From contig CAMAFU010000040.1 in NCBI GenBank assembly GCA_945833725.1, positions 1 through 10,565 on the forward strand: a DNA stretch of 10,565 bases, given 5' to 3'. A program made the translations under genes and the position numbers. The stretch comes from an uncultured Treponema sp. Its GTDB lineage: Bacteria; Spirochaetota; Spirochaetia; Treponematales; Treponemataceae. Numbering within the stretch: the first letter of the stretch is position 1; the number at the start of each line of letters is the position of its first letter. Below, piece after piece: positions 1 through 6,560 of this stretch. The notes under the pieces were generated by a model. The model saw nothing but the letters and a program-made list of their open reading frames with translations, did no database searches and was not told the DNA's origin.

Positions 1-378
1 CTTCCGCGCTTTTCTTGTGCAGAATTTTTTTCATCATGCTTTCCGACTGTTTCCTGTGCCTCTGCTTAATGCCTGTGCTGCGTTTGTTATCTGCGAAAAA
101 AAACAGTCGGAAATCCTGCTGAAAAAAGGCTTCCGCGCTTCGCTTGTGCAGAATTTTTTTCATCATGCTTTCCGCCTGTTTCCTGTGTCTCTGCTTAATG
201 CCTGTGTTGCGAAATTTTAATCAACGCAAAAAAAACAGCCAGAAATCCTGCTGAAAAAAGGCTTCCGCGCTTTTCTTGTGCAGAATTTTTTTCATCATGG
301 TTTCCGCCTGTTTTCTTATGTTTGCCTAATACCTGTGTTGCGAATTTTAATCAACGCAAAAAAAACAGCCGGAAAAGG
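1..378. repeat. Tandem array of three ~130-bp palindromic units
   Basis: Three near-identical units begin at 1, 130 and 262 (periods 129 and 132 bp), each opening with CTTCCGCGCT. Each unit contains a long imperfect inverted repeat. In unit 1 the arms are 25-52 and 101-128, matching at about 24 of 28 positions, with a perfect 13-bp inner stem TTTCCGACTGTTT/AAACAGTCGGAAA and a 48-nt loop. Unit 2 has arms 154-181 and 233-260. Unit 3 has left arm 286-313, but its right arm is cut short at about 375. Units 2 and 3 carry one or two mismatches in the inner stem and a small extra TTGCG/CGCAA hairpin in the loop. Base 1 falls inside the repeat, so the array probably continues leftward. It ends five bases from the stop codon of the adjacent minus-strand gene. 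No conventional gene is visible here. The function is unknown; a mobile palindromic element, a structured 3' region or an RNA are all possible. Confidence 0.9.
221..298 (-). other. Short ORF embedded in the repeat unit (25 aa, doubtful)
   Basis: On the minus strand, unit 3 opens a reading frame at a double ATG (298-293), giving a 25-residue peptide that starts MMKKILHKKSAEAFFQQDF and stops at 221-223. Unit 2 has the equivalent frame starting at 166. It differs slightly (KR for KK, R for W) and stays open through unit 1 to the window edge, because the 129-bp period is a multiple of three. A weak AGGCGG lies about six bases before the ATG in units 2 and 3. The peptide is basic at the N terminus with aromatic residues near the end. 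The frame may simply be carried passively by a repeated DNA element, so it is recorded as a candidate rather than a gene. Confidence 0.2.
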
Positions 379-379
379 G

Positions 380-1642
380 TTATTTAAAGGTTTCTACGCC
401 TGCTATGTCAAGGGTGGCAAACAAGTCGTCTATTGTTTCTTTTCGCCGGATTTGAATTACTTTTTTATCTTCCCTAAGCAACAGTTCTCCGCAGCGGAGT
501 TTTCCGTTGTAGTTAAAGCCCATTGCCCTTCCGTGTGCTCCTGCATCGTGGATTATAAGAAGATCTCCAGTTTTTATTTCCGGCATTTTTCTGTCTACGG
601 CAAATTTATCGCAGTTTTCGCAAAGACTTCCTACAATATCGTATACATGGTCTTTTTCTGCATTTTCTTTTCCGCTTACTGTAATTTCGTGGTATGCTCC
701 GTACATTCCGGGCCTCATAAGATCTGCCATACAGCTGTCTGTACCGATATATTCCTTGTAGATATGTTTTTCGTGGATTGCCCGGCAGATAAGGTAGCCA
801 TAAGGTCCTGTAATCGGGCGTCCGCATTCCCAGTAAATTGCCAGTGGATCAAGACCGGAAGGAACAATTGTTCTGTCGTATTCTTTTCTTATTCCTTTGG
901 CAACAACATCGTAATCAACTTTTTTCTGATCCGGTTTATAAGGAATTCCCAGTCCTCCGCCTAAATCAACAAATTCTATCTGAACACCAGTTTTTTCTTT
1001 TATTTCTACGGCAAGTTCAAAAACAAGTTTTGCTGTATCTATAAAAAAGTCAGGAGAAAGTTCATTGGAGGCAACCATAGTATGAAGACCAAAATGTTTA
1101 ACTCCTTCATCTTTGCATATTCTGTATGCGTCGATTATCTGCTCTCTTGTAAGACCGTATTTTGCTTCTTCTGGCTTTCCGATAATAGAATTGCATCCGT
1201 GTTTTAATGGACCTGGATTATATCTGAAGCATAAAGTTTCCGGCAGTTTTCCCAAAGTTTCCTTTAAAAATTCAATATGGGTAAAATCATCAAGATTAAT
1301 GATGTTCTCGTTGGCATAAGCGTATTTGTATTCTTTTGCAGGCGTTTCGTTTGAGGTAAAAATAACTTTGTCTTTTTTAATGCCGGCAATTTCAGAAAGC
1401 ATAAGTTCCGGTAAACTGGAACAATCCGCACCGCAGCCTTCTTCCGCAAGAATTTTCAAAATATACGGATTTGGACACGCTTTAACGGCAAAATGTTCCC
1501 TAAAAATTGGAAAAATGGAAAAAGCCTTTGTAAATTCCCTCATGTTTTCGCGAATTCCCTTTTCGTCGTAAAGATAAAACGGAGTAGGGTAAATTTCGGC
1601 AAGGGCAGTCAGCTGTTCATTGTTAAGCGGAAAATATTTCAT
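380..1642 (-). CDS. lysA: Diaminopimelate decarboxylase-like PLP enzyme (fold type III)
   Basis: This 420-aa protein belongs to the alanine-racemase-fold group IV decarboxylases. Its likely reaction is meso-diaminopimelate to L-lysine plus CO2, the last step of lysine synthesis in the cytoplasm. Visible motifs are the PLP lysine in FAVKACPNPY (K54), the glycine loop DLGGGLGIPY (226-235), ECGRPITGPYG (272-282, in place of the usual EPGR), the DSCMADLMRPGMYGAYHEI block (302-320), the partner cysteine in CENCD (C341; usually CESGD), and FNYNG (Y378). The usual HxHIGSQ strand reads HTMVASN (187-193), so this is a variant subfamily and its substrate is less certain than its fold. The frame is open further upstream to 1738, but the ATG at 1642 is chosen: GGAGG lies about seven bases ahead of it, and the upstream part translates a GC-rich repeat. 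The gene stands alone, with dapA and asd in another unit about 2.6 kb away. An ornithine-type or other amino-acid decarboxylase is the alternative. Confidence 0.85.
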   Translation of the reverse strand: MKYFPLNNEQLTALAEIYPTPFYLYDEKGIRENMREFTKAFSIFPIFREHFAVKACPNPYILKILAEEGCGADCSSLPELMLSEIAGIKKDKVIFTSNETPAKEYKYAYANENIINLDDFTHIEFLKETLGKLPETLCFRYNPGPLKHGCNSIIGKPEEAKYGLTREQIIDAYRICKDEGVKHFGLHTMVASNELSPDFFIDTAKLVFELAVEIKEKTGVQIEFVDLGGGLGIPYKPDQKKVDYDVVAKGIRKEYDRTIVPSGLDPLAIYWECGRPITGPYGYLICRAIHEKHIYKEYIGTDSCMADLMRPGMYGAYHEITVSGKENAEKDHVYDIVGSLCENCDKFAVDRKMPEIKTGDLLIIHDAGAHGRAMGFNYNGKLRCGELLLREDKKVIQIRRKETIDDLFATLDIAGVETFK

Positions 1643-1680
1643 AAAATCCTCCAGAAAAATATTTTTTATCAAGTTTTTTG

Positions 1681-1790
1681 GGCAAACCCGGCAGTTCCTG
1701 CCGGTCGGGCTTTGCGTACTTCGCCTCCATCGGCTCATCCCGGCCCTTCGTGCCGGGACTGCTGAAGCAGGTACTCCAATCCCTTTTGCA
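1681..1790. repeat. GC-rich structured intergenic element, copy A
   Basis: A GC-rich block sits inside otherwise AT-rich spacer DNA. It contains a perfect stem CCGGCAG/CTGCCGG (1688-1694 with 1698-1704) inside an outer GCAAACCC/GGGCTTTGC pairing, then GTACTTCGCC, then a second perfect stem TCCCGGC/GCCGGGA (1738-1744 with 1752-1758), and finally GGTACTCCAATCCCTTTTGCA-type sequence near 1770-1790. The same order of blocks, with different stem sequences, occurs at 8189-8332. This suggests a dispersed intergenic repeat family whose flanks are kept while its hairpin cores vary. It lies 38 bp upstream of the LysA-like start codon, so it either contributes to that gene's leader or separates the two divergent promoters. 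Confidence 0.65.
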
Positions 1791-1961
1791 TTAAGTTTCT
1801 CTGTAATTTTTAACTAAAACAGTAAATTAAAAAAAAATTACAGACAGAATATTATCAATTTCTCCAATTTTTGAACAGAAAAAAAATATTTAAATCTAAA
1901 AACAAAATGTTATTACAATAGACTTTACAGAAACCCACAAACATATAAAATTTAAAAACTT
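1791..1961. promoter_or_regulatory. AT-rich divergent spacer with inverted repeat
   Basis: This stretch lies between the LysA-like gene and the GGDEF-EAL gene. It begins with an inverted repeat: arms 1798-1811 and 1833-1846 match at 13 of 14 positions, with a perfect core CTGTAATTTTT/AAAAATTACAG and a 21-nt spacer. Downstream, TACAAT at 1914-1919 could be a -10 element for the plus-strand gene, but no convincing -35 is visible at the right distance. No Shine-Dalgarno sequence precedes the ATG at 1962. The repeat could be an operator or an AT-rich hairpin; neither role is demonstrated. Confidence 0.3.
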
Positions 1962-4226
1962 ATGTTTGCGAAAAAATCCTTTAATCCTAGTACTATCCGC
2001 GTTTTTTCCTTTATTCTGGCTGGTATAGTCCTTATAGGCATAAATGTGCTTTTGTCAGGTTTTGCCATGAATAAAGTCTACCGGTATACAGAGAACAAAT
2101 TCTTAGAAAACTATTCTCTAAATTCCGACGGCTATGCAAAATCGGTAGAGCAGATTCTTTCAAAGTATATCTCCCTTCTCGATTATTTTGACAGCGATTA
2201 CATTTCCTCTTCTTCAGAAAAAGACATTCAGAATTATCTTGTATCCCTGTACAAAAAAATTCCTAAAGATGTTTCAAGTTTTGCATACACCAATCTGGAA
2301 GGAATCGTGTATCTTTGCAACGGTGTTGTATTTAAAACCCCAAAGATCGATTCATTTAAAAAACTTATTCAAAACAATTCAGAGTTTTTTATAAGTGATC
2401 CTTATATTTCTTATATGTCCGGCCGAACAGAAATTGGATTCGGTAAAATTGTCTACGACAAAAACGGCAGTAAAAAAGGCTGTCTTAATGCGTCTATAAG
2501 TCTGGACACCCTTCATGAACTTTTTTCTTCCCTGTGGATTGGTAATTCTCAAAACTTTTCAATAAGGGCCGGCAACGGAATGGAAATTTTCAACTTGAAC
2601 AAAACAATTTTAGACAGCCATTCTGTCTTTTTTAAGCCTGCTCTCATTCGGGAAGAATATAACGCCTTTAATGTTTTGGTGAGGGGCATTGTCCAGTCAA
2701 AAACTCAAGACGGAGAAAATGTTCTTATCTTTTTTAACCGCATAGAAAATACAGAGTGGTATTTGGGTCTTTCTGTTATGGAAAATGAATACAACGGAAT
2801 TCTCAGGCGGCACAGATTCTATCAGAGTTTTATTGTTATCTGTTCAATAATTTCTGTTATGCTTATTCTTTTCCTGGAACTTCGCCTTACAGAATATCTT
2901 CGGAAAAAAGATTTGCTTGCCTCCGATTATGATCAGCTCACCCAGCTTTTTACCCGTCCTCATTTTGAACAGGACGCAGCAAAACTTCTCCGGCGAAATA
3001 AAAATTCAAAATTCATGCTTGTAGAAGCCGATATACACGGTTTTAAATTTATAAACCAGAATTTCGGCATAGAAACTGGCGATAAACTTTTATCATATTT
3101 TGCCAGACTTCTTTCAAATCATGTAGAAAAAAGCAAAGGCATTATCTGCCGCGGCTATGCAGATCATTTTTATTACATTATGAAAGTTGAATCTGTTCAC
3201 AAAGCCATGAAAGAATTTAAAGACCATCTGGCTTTTATAAATGAATGTATAAAAAATTACGAAATTCAATTTTTTCCTAAATTCGGAATTACTTTCTATA
3301 TTCCACAGGCAGAAGGGTTGCCGGAAAAATCTGTTACTGTGCAGGAACTTATTGGGCAGGCTTCTTTTGCAAAAGGAACCATAAAAGAAAATATTCTTGA
3401 TTCCTACGCAATTTACGATTCTCACCTTCTTAAAAAATCTAACCGGGATCATTATATCGAAAGCCACATGAAGCAGGCTCTTGCCGAACATGAATTTTTC
3501 GTAATGTACCAGCCGAAAGTTGATTTAAAAACCGATAAAGTTATTGGTGCCGAAGCACTTGTCCGCTGGAACAGTTCAAAATTCGGTCTTCTTCAGCCCA
3601 ACAAATTTATTCCTCTTTTTGAAAAAAATGATTTTGTAAAGGAACTGGACTTTTATGTTTACGAAGAAGTTTTTAAATTCATAAGAAACTGTCTTGATAA
3701 CAATGTACCTGTTGTTCCTATTTCCGTTAATATGTCCAGAAATCATTCAAAGCCTGAAGCGTTTATGCGTCGTTTTAAGGCAATTTTCGATAAATACGAC
3801 ATTCCTCCTAGCCTTATAGAAATAGAAATACTGGAGCGCTCTGTTATGGACAGACAGACTCTCCGGGATACTACAATTATGCTTCACGATTCAGGTTTTA
3901 AAGTTGCTATGGACGATTTTGGTTCCGGGGAATCTTCCCTCAATATGCTTACAAACATTCCTGTTGATGTCTTAAAATTCGATAAATCGTTTTTGGATTC
4001 GGCAAAAAAAGAAGATAATTCTCTGGATGAAAATGCGACAGGCCTTATTTCTTCCCTTATAAATCTTGGAAAGCAGCTTAACATTCAAACTCTTTTTGAA
4101 GGTGTTGAAACAGAACAGCAGAAGAATTTCTTAAAAGATGCCGACTGTGATTATGTTCAGGGGTTCTTGTATTCAAAACCTCTCACAGAATTTGAATATG
4201 TTACATTTGTAAGGCATCATACATAA
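1962..4226 (+). CDS. Membrane-anchored sensor protein with degenerate GGDEF and intact EAL domains
   Basis: This 754-aa inner-membrane protein is predicted to break down cyclic di-GMP. From the N terminus it has a membrane segment (about 13-36), a periplasmic region of about 250 residues resembling a Cache-type sensor in layout, a second membrane segment (about 288-307), a GGDEF domain (about 318-480) and an EAL domain (about 500-750). In the GGDEF domain the signature is degraded to YADHF (399-403) after R397, so cyclase activity is unlikely; it may bind GTP or only transmit a signal. The EAL domain keeps the expected residues: EAL (531-533), N590 in PISVN, E622 in EILE (usually EITE), DDFGSG (651-656), K672, EGVET (713-717) and YVQGF with Q733. 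Phosphodiesterase activity is therefore plausible. No other start fits, since the next Met is inside the membrane segment, but the ATG lacks a visible ribosome binding site. It is transcribed alone. Confidence 0.93.
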   Translation: MFAKKSFNPSTIRVFSFILAGIVLIGINVLLSGFAMNKVYRYTENKFLENYSLNSDGYAKSVEQILSKYISLLDYFDSDYISSSSEKDIQNYLVSLYKKIPKDVSSFAYTNLEGIVYLCNGVVFKTPKIDSFKKLIQNNSEFFISDPYISYMSGRTEIGFGKIVYDKNGSKKGCLNASISLDTLHELFSSLWIGNSQNFSIRAGNGMEIFNLNKTILDSHSVFFKPALIREEYNAFNVLVRGIVQSKTQDGENVLIFFNRIENTEWYLGLSVMENEYNGILRRHRFYQSFIVICSIISVMLILFLELRLTEYLRKKDLLASDYDQLTQLFTRPHFEQDAAKLLRRNKNSKFMLVEADIHGFKFINQNFGIETGDKLLSYFARLLSNHVEKSKGIICRGYADHFYYIMKVESVHKAMKEFKDHLAFINECIKNYEIQFFPKFGITFYIPQAEGLPEKSVTVQELIGQASFAKGTIKENILDSYAIYDSHLLKKSNRDHYIESHMKQALAEHEFFVMYQPKVDLKTDKVIGAEALVRWNSSKFGLLQPNKFIPLFEKNDFVKELDFYVYEEVFKFIRNCLDNNVPVVPISVNMSRNHSKPEAFMRRFKAIFDKYDIPPSLIEIEILERSVMDRQTLRDTTIMLHDSGFKVAMDDFGSGESSLNMLTNIPVDVLKFDKSFLDSAKKEDNSLDENATGLISSLINLGKQLNIQTLFEGVETEQQKNFLKDADCDYVQGFLYSKPLTEFEYVTFVRHHT

Positions 4227-4253
4227 AAAAAGCGGTTCATAAAACTGAACCGC
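4225..4253 (-). terminator. Rho-independent terminator of dapA-asd
   Basis: An 8-bp perfect stem GCGGTTCA/TGAACCGC (4232-4239 with 4246-4253) has a 6-nt loop. On the minus strand it is followed directly by seven T residues (4231-4225), the classical intrinsic terminator form. It starts 24 bases after the asd stop codon. Read on the plus strand the hairpin has no T tract, so it should serve asd much better than the GGDEF-EAL gene whose stop codon it abuts. Confidence 0.85.
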
Positions 4254-4276
4254 CGTAAAACTTTAAAGTCTCTTTT

Positions 4277-5374
4277 CTAGTTAAAAAAGCCCTTTGCCTT
4301 TAAAAGTTCTGCATTAAGAATTCCACCTAAAGCAGCACCTCTTTTTGTATTATGACTTAAGGCAACGAATTTTACATCAAAAACATTGCATTTTCTAAGT
4401 CGACCCAATACACAGGCCATGCCTTTTTCTGTATCTCTGTCCCTGTTTGGCTGTGGACGGTTAATTTCTTCCCGGTAAACAATAGGATGCTTTGGTGCAG
4501 ACGGCAAATCAAGCTCCTGTGGAACAGAAGAAAAATTCCGCCATACATTTATTATTTCTTCTAAAGAAGGTTTTTTGTCTTCCGGAAGGTCAAACTCTAG
4601 GTTTACGGTGGCTGTATGACCGTCAATAACAGGAACCCGCGTACATGTAGAAGAAACTACTGGGAAAGCAGCATTTTCAATTTTACCGTCTTTTACGGAA
4701 CCAAGAATTTTAAGACATTCTTTTTCTGTTTTTTCTTCTTCGCCACCAATATACGGAACAATATTGTCAATCATGTCAAAAGAAGAAACTCCAGGGTAAC
4801 CGGCTCCAGATACAGCCTGAAGAGTTGTTACAATTATTCTTTTTACAGGATAACCTGCCTGTTGCAGTGCGTAAAGAGGCATCATGTATGTCTGAAGAGA
4901 GCAGTTTGGTTTTACAGCAATAAAACCTTTGTCCCAGCCATGGTGTTTTTTCTGGGCTTCAATTACATCAATATGATTCCAGTTGATTTCTGGAATAAGC
5001 ATAGGAACATCTTCTGTCCAGCGGTTTGCACTTGCATTAGAAACAACAGGAATGCCTTTTTGAGCGTATGCGGCTTCCAGAGCTTTTATTTCATCTTTGC
5101 CCATTTCAAGGGCAGAAAAAACAAATCTGCACTTTCCTACAGCAAGATCAGCATTATTTGCATCCTGAACAGTAAGGTCTTTTACATCGTCAGGAATATC
5201 ACTGCCAATAAGCCAACGGTTTTCTACGGCCTGTTTATAAAGTTTTCCGGCAGAACGAGGGCTTGCTGCAACATAAGTAACCTTAAACCACGGATGATTT
5301 TCCAACAGCTTAATATACCTTTGGCCTACCATTCCAGTAGCACCTAATACACCAACATTAATTTTTTCCGACAT
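4277..5374 (-). CDS. asd: Aspartate-semialdehyde dehydrogenase (archaeal/fungal-type subfamily)
   Basis: This 365-aa enzyme reduces aspartyl phosphate with NADPH to aspartate semialdehyde, the branch point for lysine/diaminopimelate, threonine and methionine. The N-terminal Rossmann motif is GATGMVGQ (11-18). The catalytic cysteine is C158 in KPNCSLQT, QAVSGAGYPG follows at 186-195, and the catalytic histidine is probably H253 in CTRVPVIDGHT. The RPQPNRDRD block (306-314) and overall sequence style fit the subfamily found in archaea, fungi and some bacteria rather than the E. coli type. GGAGGA precedes the ATG at good spacing. The gene lies 24 bp downstream of dapA on the same strand with no terminator between, so the two are almost certainly co-transcribed, and a strong terminator follows. 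A long open frame on the opposite strand is only a shadow. Confidence 0.96.
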   Translation of the reverse strand: MSEKINVGVLGATGMVGQRYIKLLENHPWFKVTYVAASPRSAGKLYKQAVENRWLIGSDIPDDVKDLTVQDANNADLAVGKCRFVFSALEMGKDEIKALEAAYAQKGIPVVSNASANRWTEDVPMLIPEINWNHIDVIEAQKKHHGWDKGFIAVKPNCSLQTYMMPLYALQQAGYPVKRIIVTTLQAVSGAGYPGVSSFDMIDNIVPYIGGEEEKTEKECLKILGSVKDGKIENAAFPVVSSTCTRVPVIDGHTATVNLEFDLPEDKKPSLEEIINVWRNFSSVPQELDLPSAPKHPIVYREEINRPQPNRDRDTEKGMACVLGRLRKCNVFDVKFVALSHNTKRGAALGGILNAELLKAKGFFN

Positions 5375-5398
5375 ATTTCCTCCAGAAAAGTTAAACTT

Positions 5399-6310
5399 TT
5401 ATAAATTGCAGTCTGCCAGCGCTTTTTCAATAATTTTCTTTGCTTCAGGGGCAACTTCAACAAGGGGAAGTCTGCATGGACCTGCCGGCATCTTTTTTAC
5501 ATTCATTGCATACTTTATTGAAGAAGGATTTCCATCAACAAAGGCAGCTTTAAAGAAAGGCAAAAGCCTGTAATGAATTTCTCTGGCTTCATCAAAATTG
5601 CCTTCAAGAGCCTTATGAGCCATTTTTGAAACAATAGAAGGTGCCAGATTACTTACAACGGAAATAATACCGTCTCCACCAAGACTTATAAGGGGCAGGG
5701 TAAGGGCATCGTCCCCGCTTAAAACGGCAAAATCTCTTTTTTTAGATTTTATGGAAGCAATAACTTCCATCATCTGGCTTATATTTCCACTTGCTTCCTT
5801 AACACCTGCAATGTTAGGAAGTTCTGCAATTCTTGCCAGTGTGTCTGTAGTAATATTAACACCAGTTCTTCCCTGAATGTTGTAAACAAGGATTGGAATG
5901 CCAGTTTTGCTTACTGCGGCAAAATGCTGATAAATTCCTTCTTTTGAAGGTTTATTGTAGTAAGGAGTAACAACAAGAGCCGCATCTGCACCGAATTTTT
6001 TTGCCCTCTCGCAGTATGCAACTGCATCTTTTGTATTATTGCTGCCGGCACCAAGAATTACAGGGATTTTTTTGCCGTTTTTTGATTCAAATGAGTGGAC
6101 TTCATCCATTACGATTTGAATTATTTTGTCTTCCTCTTCGCCAGGTCTTTCATCAAGAGTTGGTGTTTCTGCAGTCGTACCAAGCGGAACAAGACCGTCA
6201 ATTCCTTCTTTCAGCTGGAAACGCACATTTTCTCTTAAGCCGTCGTAATCAACACTGCCGTCGCTTTTCATCGGCGTAATCATGGCAGTAAAGGCACCCT
6301 GAAGTTTCAT
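5399..6310 (-). CDS. dapA: 4-hydroxy-tetrahydrodipicolinate synthase
   Basis: This 303-aa TIM-barrel class I aldolase condenses pyruvate with aspartate semialdehyde, the committed step to diaminopimelate and lysine. The Schiff-base lysine is K171 in GVKEASGN. Other visible motifs are PLGTTAE (42-48, the GTTGE pyruvate-binding loop with A for G), TPYYNKPSKEG (115-125, Y118 matching the tyrosine contributed across the dimer), and VYNIQGRTG (142-150) with the catalytic Y143 and the substrate-binding R148. The latter replaces the common NVPSRTG, a mild variation. The open frame extends 16 codons upstream, but the ATG at 6310 is the start: AGAGGT lies just before it and the family N terminus begins there. 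It is the first gene of a two-gene unit with asd, which supplies its substrate. Related N-acetylneuraminate lyase-type aldolases are the alternative, but the pairing with asd argues for DapA. Confidence 0.96.
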   Translation of the reverse strand: MKLQGAFTAMITPMKSDGSVDYDGLRENVRFQLKEGIDGLVPLGTTAETPTLDERPGEEEDKIIQIVMDEVHSFESKNGKKIPVILGAGSNNTKDAVAYCERAKKFGADAALVVTPYYNKPSKEGIYQHFAAVSKTGIPILVYNIQGRTGVNITTDTLARIAELPNIAGVKEASGNISQMMEVIASIKSKKRDFAVLSGDDALTLPLISLGGDGIISVVSNLAPSIVSKMAHKALEGNFDEAREIHYRLLPFFKAAFVDGNPSSIKYAMNVKKMPAGPCRLPLVEVAPEAKKIIEKALADCNL

Positions 6311-6379
6311 ATTAACCTCTTTTTGAATTTTAAATTGGATGGAAGCCCTGAATATCAATAAAACAAAGGCATGAAAGAT

Positions 6380-6408
6380 ATTATGGTGATTTTTTGCCTT
6401 AATTTCAA
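6380..6408 (-). promoter_or_regulatory. Sigma-70-type promoter of dapA-asd
   Basis: On the minus strand, TTGAAA (-35, 6408-6403) and CATAAT (-10, 6385-6380) are separated by exactly 17 bp, each one base from consensus. The predicted transcript would start near 6373, leaving a leader of about 60 nt. That is too short for a lysine riboswitch, and no such fold is visible. Confidence 0.7.
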
Positions 6409-6423
6409 CAGAAAAATTTCTGT
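6408..6423. promoter_or_regulatory. Dyad symmetry next to the dapA -35 box (possible operator)
   Basis: ACAGAAA-AA-TTTCTGT is a perfect 7+7 palindrome with a 2-bp centre. It touches the -35 box of the dapA promoter, sharing base 6408. A regulator bound here could affect RNA polymerase. No specific regulator can be named from the motif, and AT-rich spacer DNA can form such dyads by chance. Confidence 0.35.
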
Positions 6424-6524
6424 ACTTTATTCCTTCATATTCCTGTTTAACGGTAAAATTTTTATCCTATGTCATCTCCTGTCAAAAAAACATTTAAAGT
6501 GATTTTTTTATTTATTTATGCTAC

Positions 6525-6530
6525 TATAAG
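6525..6530 (+). promoter_or_regulatory. Possible -10 element for aroC
   Basis: TATAAG lies 30 bases before the aroC ATG in a T-rich stretch. There is no clear -35 sequence about 17 bp upstream, so the assignment rests on one hexamer and the position. The weak ribosome binding sequence GGGAAA (6550-6555) lies just before the start codon. Confidence 0.35.
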
Positions 6531-6560
6531 AAAGAATTTTATTTTTTTTGGGAAAAATTT

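Noticed and set aside
1..378. CRISPR array
   Set aside because: Whole ~130-bp units are repeated, including what would be spacers. There are no short direct repeats with unique spacers and no cas genes.
1..378. Integron attC sites, known from some treponemes
   Set aside because: The palindromes are about the right size, but I see no RYYYAAC/GTTRRRY core pairs and no gene cassettes between them.
278..964. A 228-codon plus-strand open frame starting in the repeat array
   Set aside because: It runs antisense through the LysA-like gene, begins with GTG inside the repeat, and shows no recognisable protein features.
1643..1738. An N-terminal extension of the LysA-like protein by 32 residues
   Set aside because: It translates the GC-rich intergenic element and ignores a good ribosome binding site at the internal ATG.
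4616..5347. A 243-codon plus-strand open frame opposite asd
   Set aside because: The asd reading frame is fully conserved with clear motifs. The opposite frame is rich in Asn, Phe and Cys, has no family features and is a shadow.
6311..6560. Lysine riboswitch before dapA
   Set aside because: The predicted leader is about 60 nt, much shorter than the L-box, and no matching fold is visible.
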